NCBI RefSeq assembly: GCF_010104355.1
Contig: NZ_CP044972.1
Coordinates: 744,001 to 808,000, forward strand
DNA: 64,000 bases
Direction: 5' to 3'
Origin: Hydrogenophaga sp. PBL-H3
Lineage (GTDB): Bacteria; Pseudomonadota; Gammaproteobacteria; Burkholderiales; Burkholderiaceae_C
Made by a program: the position numbers and the translations under genes. The notes beneath the pieces are model-generated. The model had not been told where the DNA came from. It saw only the letters and a program-made list of their open reading frames with translations, and ran no database searches. Below are positions 26,230-35,706 of the stretch, piece by piece (within the stretch, counting starts at the first letter, position 1; every line of letters begins with the position of its first letter).

Positions 26230-26302
26230 TCGGCATTGGCGTTTGTCCAGGCCCCTCGTTACATTCACTGACCTCGTTGCCCGCAGGGTGGGAATTCCCG
26301 GG

Positions 26303-26317
26303 TGGAACGGAGTTTGC
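26303..26317 (+). promoter_or_regulatory. Sigma-54-type promoter of gltI
   Basis: TGGAAC-GGAGT-TTGC matches the sigma-54 consensus TGGCAC-N5-TTGC in 9 of 10 positions, with both the -24 GG and -12 GC present and correctly spaced. The start site would be near 26329, about 90 nt before the gltI ATG. In Pseudomonas the equivalent acidic amino acid transporter depends on RpoN and the AauRS system, which supports the reading. Confidence 0.7.
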
Positions 26318-26417
26318 GTGCGTAGCATCATGCAAGTGGTGTGCCCGTGTCCGAGGGGCCGCGCATCAAGCTGAAGATCGTTGGGTTTATCGTTTTTTTA
26401 CAAGCAAGGAGATCGTT

Positions 26418-27317
26418 ATGAAGAAGCACCTGCTCGCATGGGCCGTAACCGCATTGGCCGCCAGCAGCGCCCTGGCCCAGACCGGCGACACGCTGGCCAA
26501 GATCAAGGCGTCCGGCAGCGTGTCCCTGGGCGTGCGCGAGTCGTCCGGCCTGGGCTACACCCTGGGCAACGGCAAGTACGTCGGCTTCCACACCGAAATG
26601 GGCGAAATCGTCCTGTCCGACATCCGCAAGCAACTGGGCCTGACCTCACTGGAAGTGAAGTACCAGCCGGTCACCTCGCAGAACCGCATCCCCCTGGTGC
26701 AGAACGGCACGGTTGATCTGGAGTGCGGCTCCACCACCAACAACGCCACGCGCCAGAAAGACGTGTCGTTCGCCGTGACCACCTACGTGGAAGAAGTTCG
26801 CATTGCGGTCAAGGCCAACTCCGGCATCAACGGCATCAAGGACCTGGCCGGCAAGAACGTGGCCACCACCACCGGCACCACCTCGGTGCAGACGCTGCGC
26901 AAGAACGAGCGCGCCGGTGGCATCGACTTCAAGGAGGTCTACGGCAAGGACCACGCCGACAGCTTCCTGCTGCTCGAATCGGGCCGTGCCGATGCCTTCG
27001 TGATGGACGGCTCCATCCTGGCCGCGAACATCTCCAAGGCGAAAAATCCCGCCGATTTCAAGATCGTGGGTGAGGTCCTGTCGGTCGAGCCGATCGCCTG
27101 CATGCTGCGCAAGGACGACCCGGCCTTCAAGAAGGCCGTGGACGACAGCATCAAGCGCCAGATTGCCGATGGCTCGCTCGCCAAGCTGTACGACAAGTGG
27201 TTCATCCAACCGATCCCGCCGGCCAACGTGAAGATCGGTCTTCCGATCTCCGACGCCACCAAGGCGGCCTGGGCTGCGCCGAACGACAAGCCGATGGAAG
27301 ACTACGTCAAGAAGTAA
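26418..27317 (+). CDS. gltI: Glutamate/aspartate ABC transporter substrate-binding protein
   Basis: A 299-residue periplasmic binding protein of the GltI (SBP_bac_3) family. A signal peptide ends at ALAQ near residue 21. The ligand-pocket region includes [13 protein letters not shown], a signature of acidic amino acid binders, and RPxDAFVMDGSI-like text near 190-200. An AGGAG ribosome site lies 6 nt before ATG 26418. It is the first gene of gltIJKL and is followed by a partial terminator that should make it the most abundant product. Confidence 0.93.
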   Translation: MKKHLLAWAVTALAASSALAQTGDTLAKIKASGSVSLGVRESSGLGYTLGNGKYVGFHTEMGEIVLSDIRKQLGLTSLEVKYQPVTSQNRIPLVQNGTVDLECGSTTNNATRQKDVSFAVTTYVEEVRIAVKANSGINGIKDLAGKNVATTTGTTSVQTLRKNERAGGIDFKEVYGKDHADSFLLLESGRADAFVMDGSILAANISKAKNPADFKIVGEVLSVEPIACMLRKDDPAFKKAVDDSIKRQIADGSLAKLYDKWFIQPIPPANVKIGLPISDATKAAWAAPNDKPMEDYVKK

Positions 27318-27334
27318 GCGCGCAAGCTCCAGCC

Positions 27335-27370
27335 ACGCCCCTTCAAGTGGATCATTTGAAGGGGCGTTTT
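27335..27370 (+). terminator. Attenuating hairpin between gltI and gltJ
   Basis: A perfect 12-bp stem (27335-27346 with 27356-27367) closes a 9-nt loop and is followed by a short U run (27367-27370). The run is too short for full termination. It probably lowers read-through into the permease genes and protects the gltI mRNA 3' end. Confidence 0.75.
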
Positions 27371-27426
27371 CGTGGTCGCCCACGGTCGTCGTGGCGCTGC
27401 GTTGACAAGAAAAAGAAAGGGCTCCT

Positions 27427-28182
27427 ATGAGCTGGGATTGGCAGGTGTTCTGCGAGGACACCATCGAACGGCAGCCGGTGCAGGGCTGCTTTGGCAAGGG
27501 CGGTGACATCACTTACCTCGACTGGATGCTGTCGGCCTGGGGCTGGACGGTGTCGGTGGCGCTGCTGGCCTTGTTGCTCGCACTGGTGATCGGGGTGGTG
27601 ATCGGCACATTGCGCACGCTGCCCGACCGGCCCATGGTGGTGCGTCTGGGCAATGCCTGGGTGGAGTTGTTCCGCAACATCCCCTTGCTGGTGCAGATAT
27701 TCCTCTGGTACCACGTGCTCCCCTCGATGTTTGTTGCCTTGCAGGGGGTCCCCGGCTTTGTACTCGTGGTGTTCGCCCTGGGCTTTTTCACCTCGGCGCG
27801 TATCGCCGAGCAGGTGCGCTCGGGCATCCAGGCCCTGCCACGCGGCCAGCGATACGCGGGCATGGCCATGGGCTTCACCACCTTCCAGTACTACCGCTAT
27901 GTGCTGCTGCCCATGGCCTTTCGCATCATCATCCCGCCGCTGACCAGCGAAACGATGAACATCTTCAAGAACTCATCGGTGGCGTTCGCGGTGTCGGTGT
28001 CCGAACTCACCATGTTTGCCATGCAGGCGCAGGAAGAGACCTCGCGCGGCGTCGAGGTCTACCTCGCCGTGACTGGGCTCTACATCATCTCTGCCTTCGC
28101 CATCAACCGCATCATGGCGTTCATCGAGAAGCGCGCGCGCATACCGGGCTTTGTCGTGGCCGGCGGGACGGGGGGGCACTGA
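27427..28182 (+). CDS. gltJ: Glutamate/aspartate ABC transporter permease GltJ
   Basis: A 251-residue inner-membrane permease of the His/Glu/Gln family. It has an N-terminal periplasmic-type lead of about 35 residues with WDWQVFCEDTIER, then several membrane helices. The EAA-like coupling loop reads GQRYAGMAMGFTTFQYYRYV near 141-160. It pairs with GltK. ATG 27427 is preceded by a weak AAAGGG ribosome site. Confidence 0.92.
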   Translation: MSWDWQVFCEDTIERQPVQGCFGKGGDITYLDWMLSAWGWTVSVALLALLLALVIGVVIGTLRTLPDRPMVVRLGNAWVELFRNIPLLVQIFLWYHVLPSMFVALQGVPGFVLVVFALGFFTSARIAEQVRSGIQALPRGQRYAGMAMGFTTFQYYRYVLLPMAFRIIIPPLTSETMNIFKNSSVAFAVSVSELTMFAMQAQEETSRGVEVYLAVTGLYIISAFAINRIMAFIEKRARIPGFVVAGGTGGH

Positions 28183-28183
28183 C

Positions 28184-28855
28184 ATGAACCTCAACCTCGA
28201 CTTTTCTTTCTACAACTGGGACCTCATCAGCAACTTCGTGCTGAAGGGTCTGTACTTCAGCGTGATGCTGACTGTCGTGGCCACCATCGGCGGCATCATC
28301 TTCGGCACCGTGCTGGCGCTCATGCGTCTGTCGGGCAAGAAATGGCTTGAGGCGCCGGCCACGGTCTACGTCAACGGCATGCGCAGCATCCCGCTGGTGA
28401 TGGTGATCCTGTGGTTCTTCCTGCTGGTGCCGTTGCTGATCGGGCGTCCCATCGGTGCCGAGGTGTCGGCGGTGATCACCTTCATTGCTTTCGAGGCGGC
28501 GTACTTCAGCGAAATCATGCGTGCGGGCATCCAGTCGATCCCGCGCGGCCAGGTGTTCGCGGGCCAGGCGCTGGGCATGAGCTATGGCCAGAACATGAAG
28601 CTGGTGGTGCTGCCCCAGGCCTTCCGCAACATGCTGCCAGTGCTGCTCACGCAGACCATCATCCTGTTTCAGGACACCTCGCTGGTGTATGCCATCGGCG
28701 CCTACGACATGCTCAAGGGCTTCGAGGTCGCGGGCAAGAATTTCGGTCGCCCGATCGAGGCCTACCTCGCAGCCGCCGTGGTCTATTTCGTCATGTGCTA
28801 TGCGTTGTCGTGGTCCGTCAAGCAACTGCACAAGAAGATCGCCATCATCCGTTGA
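28184..28855 (+). CDS. gltK: Glutamate/aspartate ABC transporter permease GltK
   Basis: A 223-residue permease of the same family with about five membrane segments. The coupling loop is GQVFAGQALGMSYGQNMKLV near residues 123-142. ATG 28184 begins one base after the gltJ stop; a longer frame upstream only overlaps gltJ. It forms the heterodimeric channel with GltJ. Confidence 0.92.
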   Translation: MNLNLDFSFYNWDLISNFVLKGLYFSVMLTVVATIGGIIFGTVLALMRLSGKKWLEAPATVYVNGMRSIPLVMVILWFFLLVPLLIGRPIGAEVSAVITFIAFEAAYFSEIMRAGIQSIPRGQVFAGQALGMSYGQNMKLVVLPQAFRNMLPVLLTQTIILFQDTSLVYAIGAYDMLKGFEVAGKNFGRPIEAYLAAAVVYFVMCYALSWSVKQLHKKIAIIR

Positions 28856-28879
28856 TGCGCCCGTTAACCAGGAATTGCC

Positions 28880-29617
<738 letters not shown>

Positions 29618-29690
29618 AGCGCCTTGAAAATACCGCCGGGGGGTTAGAGACGACCTGGCGACTCGTGCCTAAGCTTCATCCAGCTGCAAA

Positions 29691-29734
29691 CCGGCAGAGG
29701 CCGCAACACCCCCCCCGTCCTGCCGGCGTGTTGC
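29691..29734 (+). other. Two interleaved hairpin arms in the leader of the second binding protein gene
   Basis: CCGGCAG (29691-29697) pairs with CTGCCGG (29720-29726), and GCAACAC (29703-29709) pairs with GTGTTGC (29728-29734). The order is A, B, A', B', so the stems are either alternatives or a pseudoknot. The second stem ends 16 nt before the start codon, close to the GGAG ribosome site at 29741. A regulatory role is possible but not shown. Confidence 0.35.
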
Positions 29735-29750
29735 TCAACTGGAGAGCTCC

Positions 29751-30650
29751 ATGGCACAAGTGTCTTCTTTTGCGCGGTTGGTTCTGGCGTCCGTTATCAG
29801 CCTGACAGGTCTCGCCCAGGCGCAGTCCGGACCTGTTCTGGACCAGCTTCGTGCTCAGGGAAAGCTGGTGTTGGCCCATCGGGAGTCGGCGGTGCCGTTC
29901 TCCTTTGTTGACGACCAGAAGAAGCCTGTGGGCTACGCACTGGACATCTGCCGCCGGCTGGCCGTGGCGGTGCAGCAGAAGATCGGCCTGACCCAATTGG
30001 CGGTCGAGTATGTGCAGGTCACGCCAGCCAACCGCATTGACATGGTGGCGCAAGGCAAGGTTCACATGGAATGTGGCTCCACCACCAACAACGCCGCCCG
30101 CCGAGACAAGGTGGCGTTCACCATTCCGCATTTCATCACCGGTGCGCGCTTGTTGGTCAAGTCGGGCAGCCCGGTGGACCGACTGGACCATCCCGCCCTC
30201 AAGACCGTGGTGTCCACCCGCAACACCACACCGCTGGCGGCTTTGCGTCGCCTCGATCTGGAGCGTTTCCTCAAGTTGCGTATTCTGGAAGCCGAGGACC
30301 ACCAACAGGCGGTGGCCATGGTCGAGAGCGGCGAAGCCGACGCTTTTGCCATGGACGATGTGTTGCTCTTTGGCCTGGCTGCCGGGCGCCCCGACCCCAA
30401 GGCGCTGAAGGTGGTGGGCAGGTTCTTCACCACCGAGGCCTTGGCCATCATGTTGTCCAAGGACGATCCCGCTTTCAAGAAGATCGTTGACGATGAAATG
30501 CGTCGGCTCATCTACAGCGGTGAGATTCATGCCATCTACGCCACCTGGTTCGAGAAGCAGATTCCACCCAAAGGCGTGCCACTGAACCTGCCCATCAGCT
30601 ACCTGCTGCGCGACTTCTGGAAGTACCCAACCGACAAGGTGCCTTTGTAG
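29751..30650 (+). CDS. Second GltI-like amino acid-binding protein
   Basis: A 299-residue periplasmic binding protein of the same family and length as GltI, sharing the segment [19 protein letters not shown] signal peptide ends near residue 24 (GLAQAQ). It has no permease of its own, so it probably feeds the adjacent GltJKL with a related substrate. GGAG lies 6 nt before ATG 29751. It may be an old duplicate of gltI; the pair differs widely outside the binding motif. Confidence 0.88.
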   Translation: MAQVSSFARLVLASVISLTGLAQAQSGPVLDQLRAQGKLVLAHRESAVPFSFVDDQKKPVGYALDICRRLAVAVQQKIGLTQLAVEYVQVTPANRIDMVAQGKVHMECGSTTNNAARRDKVAFTIPHFITGARLLVKSGSPVDRLDHPALKTVVSTRNTTPLAALRRLDLERFLKLRILEAEDHQQAVAMVESGEADAFAMDDVLLFGLAAGRPDPKALKVVGRFFTTEALAIMLSKDDPAFKKIVDDEMRRLIYSGEIHAIYATWFEKQIPPKGVPLNLPISYLLRDFWKYPTDKVPL

Positions 30651-30676
30651 GCTGGTCGGTTTGCGACAATCGGGGC

Positions 30677-31732
30677 ATGAACGCTGCGACTGTCACCCCC
30701 ACCAACACCCTCACCATCACCCGGCCCGACGACTGGCACCTGCACGTGCGCGACGGCGAGGCCCTGCGCACCGTGGTGCCGCACACCGCGGCCCAGTTCG
30801 GCCGCGCCATCATCATGCCCAACCTCAAGCCGCCGGTGACCACTGCGGCGCAGGCGTTGGCCTACCGCGACCGCATCCGCGCTGCCGTGCCCGCGGGTAT
30901 GAGTTTCGAGCCGCTGATGACGCTCTACCTCACCGACAACCTGCCCGCCGACGAGATCGCGCGCGCCAAGGACGCCGGGGTGGTCGCGCTCAAGCTTTAT
31001 CCCGCTGGCGCCACGACCAACAGCGACGCCGGTGTGACCGACATTCGCAAGACCTACAAGACGCTGGAAGCCATGCAGCGCGCCGGTTTGCTGCTGCTGG
31101 TGCACGGCGAAGTGACCTCGCCCGACATTGACCTGTTCGACCGCGAGGCCGTCTTCATCGACCAGCAGATGATTCCCCTGCGCCGCGACTTCCCCGAACT
31201 CAAGGTGGTGTTCGAGCACATCACCACGAAAGAGGCCGCGCAATACGTGGCCGAAGCCAGCCCCTTCACTGCCGCCACGCTCACCGCGCACCACCTGCTC
31301 TACAACCGCAACGCCATCTTCACCGGCGGCATCCGCCCGCACTACTACTGCCTGCCGGTGCTCAAGCGCGAAACGCACCGCCAGGCCCTGCTGACTGCCG
31401 CCACCAGTGGCATCGACCGCTTTTTCCTCGGCACCGACAGCGCGCCACACCCGGCCCACCTGAAGGAGCACGCGGTGGGCTGCGCCGGCTGCTACACCGC
31501 GCACGCCGCGATCGAGATGTATGCCGAGGCCTTCGACACCGTGGGCGCGCTCGACAAGCTCGAAGCCTTCGCCAGCTTCAATGGCCCGGCCTTCTACGGT
31601 CTGCCGCGCAACAGCGGCACCGTCACGCTCAAGCGCGAGAGCTGGACCACGCCTGAGAGCTTCCGCTTCGGCGAGGCCGATCTCAAGCCGCTGCGCGGTG
31701 GCGAGGCGCTGCCCTGGCGGTTGCAGGCCTGA
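30677..31732 (+). CDS. pyrC: Dihydroorotase
   Basis: A 351-residue class II dihydroorotase, which closes N-carbamoyl-aspartate to dihydroorotate in pyrimidine synthesis. Metal-binding His21-x-His23 is in the motif [10 protein letters not shown]. The carboxylated lysine is in [17 protein letters not shown], and other metal ligands follow in LLVHGE and FEHITT; the catalytic region contains LGTDSAPH. Length fits the family. A GACAAT box ends 6 nt before the ATG, so the message may be leaderless. Confidence 0.95.
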   Translation: MNAATVTPTNTLTITRPDDWHLHVRDGEALRTVVPHTAAQFGRAIIMPNLKPPVTTAAQALAYRDRIRAAVPAGMSFEPLMTLYLTDNLPADEIARAKDAGVVALKLYPAGATTNSDAGVTDIRKTYKTLEAMQRAGLLLLVHGEVTSPDIDLFDREAVFIDQQMIPLRRDFPELKVVFEHITTKEAAQYVAEASPFTAATLTAHHLLYNRNAIFTGGIRPHYYCLPVLKRETHRQALLTAATSGIDRFFLGTDSAPHPAHLKEHAVGCAGCYTAHAAIEMYAEAFDTVGALDKLEAFASFNGPAFYGLPRNSGTVTLKRESWTTPESFRFGEADLKPLRGGEALPWRLQA

Positions 31733-31737
31733 GTTCC

Positions 31738-32499
31738 TTGGGCTTGTCACCGGACTGGAGCGCGCCCTGGTTTGCGCCCGTGGCGGCCGAGGGGCTGGCG
31801 GTGGCCCAGGCGCTGGCTCGCGGCGTGGTGTTGCCGCAGGCACTCGATGCCCAGGGTGCCAGTCCGGTGCGCTTCGTGCCACAGGCCGATCTGCCCGCCG
31901 GCACGGCCTACGAGCAGTTCATCTTCGATACCCGCCAGGTGCCCACGCGCGAGAATCTGCACGATTTTTTCAACGGCCTGTGCTGGCTGCGCTTTCCGTT
32001 GACCAAGCAGCGGCTCAACCAGCTGCAGGCGGGCGAGATCGCACTCGCTGGCGTGCGCGAAGTGCGCGGACCGGTGCGCGATGCACTCACCCTGTTCGAT
32101 GAAAACGCCGCGCTGCTGCAAGCCCCCCAGCCGCTGTGGGACGCCTTGACTGCGCGCGACTGGCAGCGCCTGTTCGTCACGCTGCGCCCGCTCTGGGCGC
32201 AGGCGCGGCTGGTGCTGTTTGGCCACGCGCTGCTCGAAAAACTCGTCACGCCTTACAAGTCGATCACCGCCCACGTGTTCAGCGAACCGGTGCCGGTATC
32301 GCTGGGTGACGACCTCGCTGCCTGGGACGCCTGGCTGGCCCGGTGCCTGAGCGCGCCGGTGTTGGTGGCCAAGCCGTTCACGCCCCTGCCCGTGCTGGGC
32401 GTGCCGGGTTGGTGGCCCGCCAACGATGATCCCGCCTTCTATGCCGACGCCAGTGTGTTTCGCCCCCGGCGTCCAGGCGCTCCCATGAACAATCCATGA
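31738..32499 (+). CDS. DUF3025 family protein
   Basis: A 253-residue protein of the DUF3025 family, of unknown function. The segment YEQFIFDTRQVPTRENLHDF and the following NGLCWLRFPLTKQRLN are typical. No ATG fits; TTG 31738 (or TTG 31744) is the likely start, 5 nt after the pyrC stop, so it is probably co-translated. The stop overlaps the next start by 4 nt. Confidence 0.82.
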   Translation: MGLSPDWSAPWFAPVAAEGLAVAQALARGVVLPQALDAQGASPVRFVPQADLPAGTAYEQFIFDTRQVPTRENLHDFFNGLCWLRFPLTKQRLNQLQAGEIALAGVREVRGPVRDALTLFDENAALLQAPQPLWDALTARDWQRLFVTLRPLWAQARLVLFGHALLEKLVTPYKSITAHVFSEPVPVSLGDDLAAWDAWLARCLSAPVLVAKPFTPLPVLGVPGWWPANDDPAFYADASVFRPRRPGAPMNNP

Positions 32500-33881
32500 C
32501 CCTGCCGACATCACCTTCCTGGTCCCACCTGGATCTGGCGCAAGACGCCGACCGCGCCGAGCTCGCCGCCCACTTCCGTGCCACTGGCGTGCGCGACCTG
32601 GAGTGCCTGTTTGCCGACGTCACCGGCTACCCGCGCGGCAAGCTCATGCCGGCGGCCAGTTTCGCAGCCGGTGGCGAGCTGCGGATCTGCCAGGCCATTC
32701 CCATGCAGTGCGTGACGGGTGAGTACTCCTGCGACCCGATCTTTCCCGACAGCGACCCCGACGTGCGCCTGGTGCCCGACTTGTCTACGCTCAAGCTGGC
32801 ACCCTGGGCCAGCGTGCCGCGCTACCTGGCGGTGCACGACTGCGTGGAGCTCGACGGCAGCCTCTGCGAATTCGCCCCGCGCTCGGTGCTGAAAAACGTG
32901 GTGGCGCGCTACCAGGCCATGGGGCTCACGCCGGTGGTTGCGCCCGAGATCGAGTTCTACCTGACCGCCGCCATGACGGACCCGGCCCAACCACTCACCG
33001 CCCCGCTGGGTCGCGGTGGCCGGCCCGAGGTGGGGCAGTCGGCCTTCAGCCTGAACGCCCTCAACGAACTCGCACCGTTCTGGGACGCCTTCCACGCCGC
33101 CATCGACGCGTTGGGCATCCGGGCCGACACCTGGCTGCACGAGGTGGGGCCGTGCCAGTACGAGATCAACCTGCTGCACGGCGACCCGGTGGCCCTGGCC
33201 GACCAGGCTTTCCTGTTCAAGACGGCAGCGCGCGAGATCGCCCTGCAGCACGGCCTGAACGCGGTCTTCATGGCCAAGCCCATCGCCGGCGAGGCCGGCA
33301 GTTCCATGCACCTGCACCAGAGCGTGGTGGATGCTGAAGGCCGCAACATCTTCAGCCAGGCCGACGGGTCCGCCAGCGACGCCTTTTTGCACTACATCGG
33401 CGGCCTGCAGGCTTTCACGCCCGACCTCATGCTCGTCTATGCGCCCACGGTCAACTCCTACCGGCGCTATGTGAGCGGTAGCCAGGCGCCCACCAACGTG
33501 GCCTGGGGGTACGACAACCGCACCGCCGGCCTGCGCGTGCCGGTGAGCCCGGCGGCGGCGCGCCGGGTGGAAAACCGGCTCGCCGGTGCCGATGCCAACC
33601 CCTACCTGGCCATGGCCGCCACGCTGTCGGCTGGCCTGGCCGGGCTGCAGGCGCGTTGTCTGCCGGGCGATCCGGTGCAAGGCAACGGATACGACCTGCC
33701 GCGCGGCCTGCCGCGAACTTTTTCCACCGCCCACGAACAAATGGCCCAGAGTGAACACGCGCCACGCCTGCTGGGTGAACGCTTTGTGCGGGCTTACCTG
33801 GCGGTCAAGGCGATGGAGCACGACAGTTTTCTGAGCGAAATCAGCGCCTGGGAACGGCGGTTTCTGTTGCCTCAAGTCTGA
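32496..33881 (+). CDS. Glutamine synthetase-like enzyme (PuuA/gamma-glutamyl ligase type)
   Basis: A 461-residue protein of the glutamine synthetase superfamily, in the class that includes gamma-glutamylputrescine synthetase PuuA. The N-terminal beta-grasp domain is about 20-120, the catalytic domain about 125-455. PEIEFYL near 149-155, GSSMHLHQS near 268-276 and RVENRLAGADANPY near 363-376 are the metal and nucleotide features. It ligates an amine to glutamate gamma-carboxyl with ATP; which amine is unknown. ATG 32496 overlaps the DUF3025 stop. Confidence 0.88.
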   Translation: MTLPTSPSWSHLDLAQDADRAELAAHFRATGVRDLECLFADVTGYPRGKLMPAASFAAGGELRICQAIPMQCVTGEYSCDPIFPDSDPDVRLVPDLSTLKLAPWASVPRYLAVHDCVELDGSLCEFAPRSVLKNVVARYQAMGLTPVVAPEIEFYLTAAMTDPAQPLTAPLGRGGRPEVGQSAFSLNALNELAPFWDAFHAAIDALGIRADTWLHEVGPCQYEINLLHGDPVALADQAFLFKTAAREIALQHGLNAVFMAKPIAGEAGSSMHLHQSVVDAEGRNIFSQADGSASDAFLHYIGGLQAFTPDLMLVYAPTVNSYRRYVSGSQAPTNVAWGYDNRTAGLRVPVSPAAARRVENRLAGADANPYLAMAATLSAGLAGLQARCLPGDPVQGNGYDLPRGLPRTFSTAHEQMAQSEHAPRLLGERFVRAYLAVKAMEHDSFLSEISAWERRFLLPQV

Positions 33882-33974
33882 CCATCGAGGTTGCGTGAAG
33901 GTCGTGTGGCTTGAAGAACCGCACAAGCCACCCCACTTATCATCCCGTTGTCTTTGACACTACCCGGAGTCCCC

Positions 33975-34844
33975 ATGAAACGCATCCTGCTGTTCGTCCT
34001 GACCAACTTCGCCGTGATGGCGGTGCTGCTGGTCACCACCCGCATCCTGGGCGTGGACCGCTTCCTCACGGCCAACGGCCTGAACATGACGGCGCTGGCC
34101 GGGTTCTCGCTCGTCATGGGTTTTGGCGGCGCCATCATCTCGCTGCTGATCAGCAAGCCAATGGCCAAGTTCAGCACCGGCGCGCGCGTGATCAACCAGC
34201 CGCAGACGTCCGACGAAGCCTGGATCGTGGAGACCGTGCGCCGCTTCGCCGACAAGGCTGGCATCGGCATGCCAGAGGTCGCCATTTTCGAAGGCGCGCC
34301 CAATGCGTTTGCCACCGGAGCGTTCAAGAACTCGGCGCTGGTGGCGGTGTCCACCGGCCTGTTGCAGAACATGACCAAAGAAGAGGTCGAGGCCGTGATT
34401 GGTCACGAGGTGGCGCACGTGGCCAACGGTGACATGGTCACCATGACGTTGATACAGGGTGTGATGAACACCTTCGTGGTGTTCCTCAGCCGCGTGATCG
34501 GCTATGCGGTGGACAGCTTCCTGCGCAAGGGCGACAGCAACAGCAGCGGCCCGGGCATCGGTTACATGGTCACCACCATCGTGATGGACATCGTGCTGGG
34601 CTTCCTGGCCGCCATCATCGTGGCCTGGTTCAGCCGCCAGCGCGAGTTTCGCGCCGATGCGGGCGCCGCCGGCCTCATGGGTCGCAAGCAGCCCATGATC
34701 AACGCGCTGGCCCGCCTGGGTGGCCTCACCCCCGGCGAGCTGCCCAAGACCATGCAGGCGCTCGGCATCACCGGCGGCCTGGGCAAGTTGTTCTCGACGC
34801 ACCCGCCGATCGAAGAGCGCATCGCCGCCTTGCAGCAGAGCTGA
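33975..34844 (+). CDS. htpX: Membrane zinc metalloprotease HtpX
   Basis: A 289-residue M48 family heat-shock protease of the inner membrane. Zinc motif HEVAH is at 144-148, third ligand Glu in FRADAGAA near 223, and four hydrophobic segments flank it. It degrades damaged membrane proteins alongside FtsH. ATG 33975 follows a GGAG-like site. A strong terminator follows at 34861-34888. Confidence 0.95.
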   Translation: MKRILLFVLTNFAVMAVLLVTTRILGVDRFLTANGLNMTALAGFSLVMGFGGAIISLLISKPMAKFSTGARVINQPQTSDEAWIVETVRRFADKAGIGMPEVAIFEGAPNAFATGAFKNSALVAVSTGLLQNMTKEEVEAVIGHEVAHVANGDMVTMTLIQGVMNTFVVFLSRVIGYAVDSFLRKGDSNSSGPGIGYMVTTIVMDIVLGFLAAIIVAWFSRQREFRADAGAAGLMGRKQPMINALARLGGLTPGELPKTMQALGITGGLGKLFSTHPPIEERIAALQQS

Positions 34845-34860
34845 TGGGCTCTGACCCAAC

Positions 34861-34888
34861 AAAAAAGCGACCCGAGGGTCGCTTTTTT
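34861..34888. terminator. Bidirectional terminator between htpX and the glycine-zipper gene
   Basis: A perfect inverted repeat with A6 on one side and T6 on the other: AAAAAAGCGACCC pairs with GGGTCGCTTTTTT. It can stop htpX from the left and the convergent gene at 34920 from the right. A half copy of the GGGTCAGAGC palindrome lies just before it at 34848-34859. Confidence 0.92.
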
Positions 34889-34919
34889 GCTGGGGGAACG
34901 CTGCGGGTGGCGCGGGGGC

Positions 34920-35630
34920 TTACCGTCGTTCCCAACGGTCGTTGTCTCGGTAGCCATCACGATGACCGTCCCGGTAGCGGCGGTCGTCGGGCCGGTAACC
35001 CGACCGGTAGCCGTTGATGTAGATCACCCCTGGCGAGACCTGGTAGCGCGGGTAGTACTGTGTGCCGATGGTGATGCGGGTGTTTTGCGGGTAGTACTCC
35101 ACCTGAGGCTGGTACACGGGCGCGCTGTTGTAGACCGGCGGGGGAAGGACGTCCACCGGTGAAACGTTCAGGCGGATGTAGCGGCCCGGGTCCTGCGGTG
35201 TCTGCACGTTGTACTGGCGACCAGCGTATTCATAGACCACGTTGTAGGCCACGGTGCGGTTCTCATAGAACGTCTGCGTGCCGCACTGGCGGTAGGTTTC
35301 GGTGTATGGCTGACCAGGGCCTTCGATGCGGTCGCCCAGAATCGCGCCGCCGACCAGGCCGATCACGGTTGCCGCAGCACGGCCACCGCCATTGCCGATG
35401 GCGTTGCCGGCAGCTCCGCCGGCGATACCGCCGAGCAAGGCGCCTGCGCCGGATTTCTGGCCTTGGTAGGTCACGCGCTCATCGCTGCACACTTCGCGCG
35501 GTACAGCCACCTGCTGCACCACGGGCGTGCTGCTGATCACGCGGCCTTGCTCTTCCTGGGCGAGCGCCGTGCCACTGCCGGCCAGAGCGAGCAGGCCGGC
35601 CGCGATGGGGATGAGGGCTGGGGATTTCAT
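34920..35630 (-). CDS. Glycine-zipper 2TM domain envelope protein
   Basis: A 236-residue secreted protein. A signal peptide ends near residue 24 (GTALAQ). A glycine-zipper segment with repeated GxxxG, GAGALLGGIAGGAAGNAIGN, sits around 62-81 and is followed by VIGLVGGAILGD. The C-terminal third is rich in Tyr, Arg, Asp and Pro. Related SlyB-like and Rick_17kDa proteins lie in the outer membrane and protect the envelope. It has no lipobox cysteine after the signal, so it is probably not a lipoprotein. Function is otherwise unknown. Confidence 0.85.
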   Translation of the reverse strand: MKSPALIPIAAGLLALAGSGTALAQEEQGRVISSTPVVQQVAVPREVCSDERVTYQGQKSGAGALLGGIAGGAAGNAIGNGGGRAAATVIGLVGGAILGDRIEGPGQPYTETYRQCGTQTFYENRTVAYNVVYEYAGRQYNVQTPQDPGRYIRLNVSPVDVLPPPVYNSAPVYQPQVEYYPQNTRITIGTQYYPRYQVSPGVIYINGYRSGYRPDDRRYRDGHRDGYRDNDRWERR

Positions 35631-35706
35631 GGGGAACTCCTGATGCGGATAGGTGGAAGTCTGCTACGGCGCGGTCAACCCGTGATGCACCGCGTGTAAA
35701 GAATCG

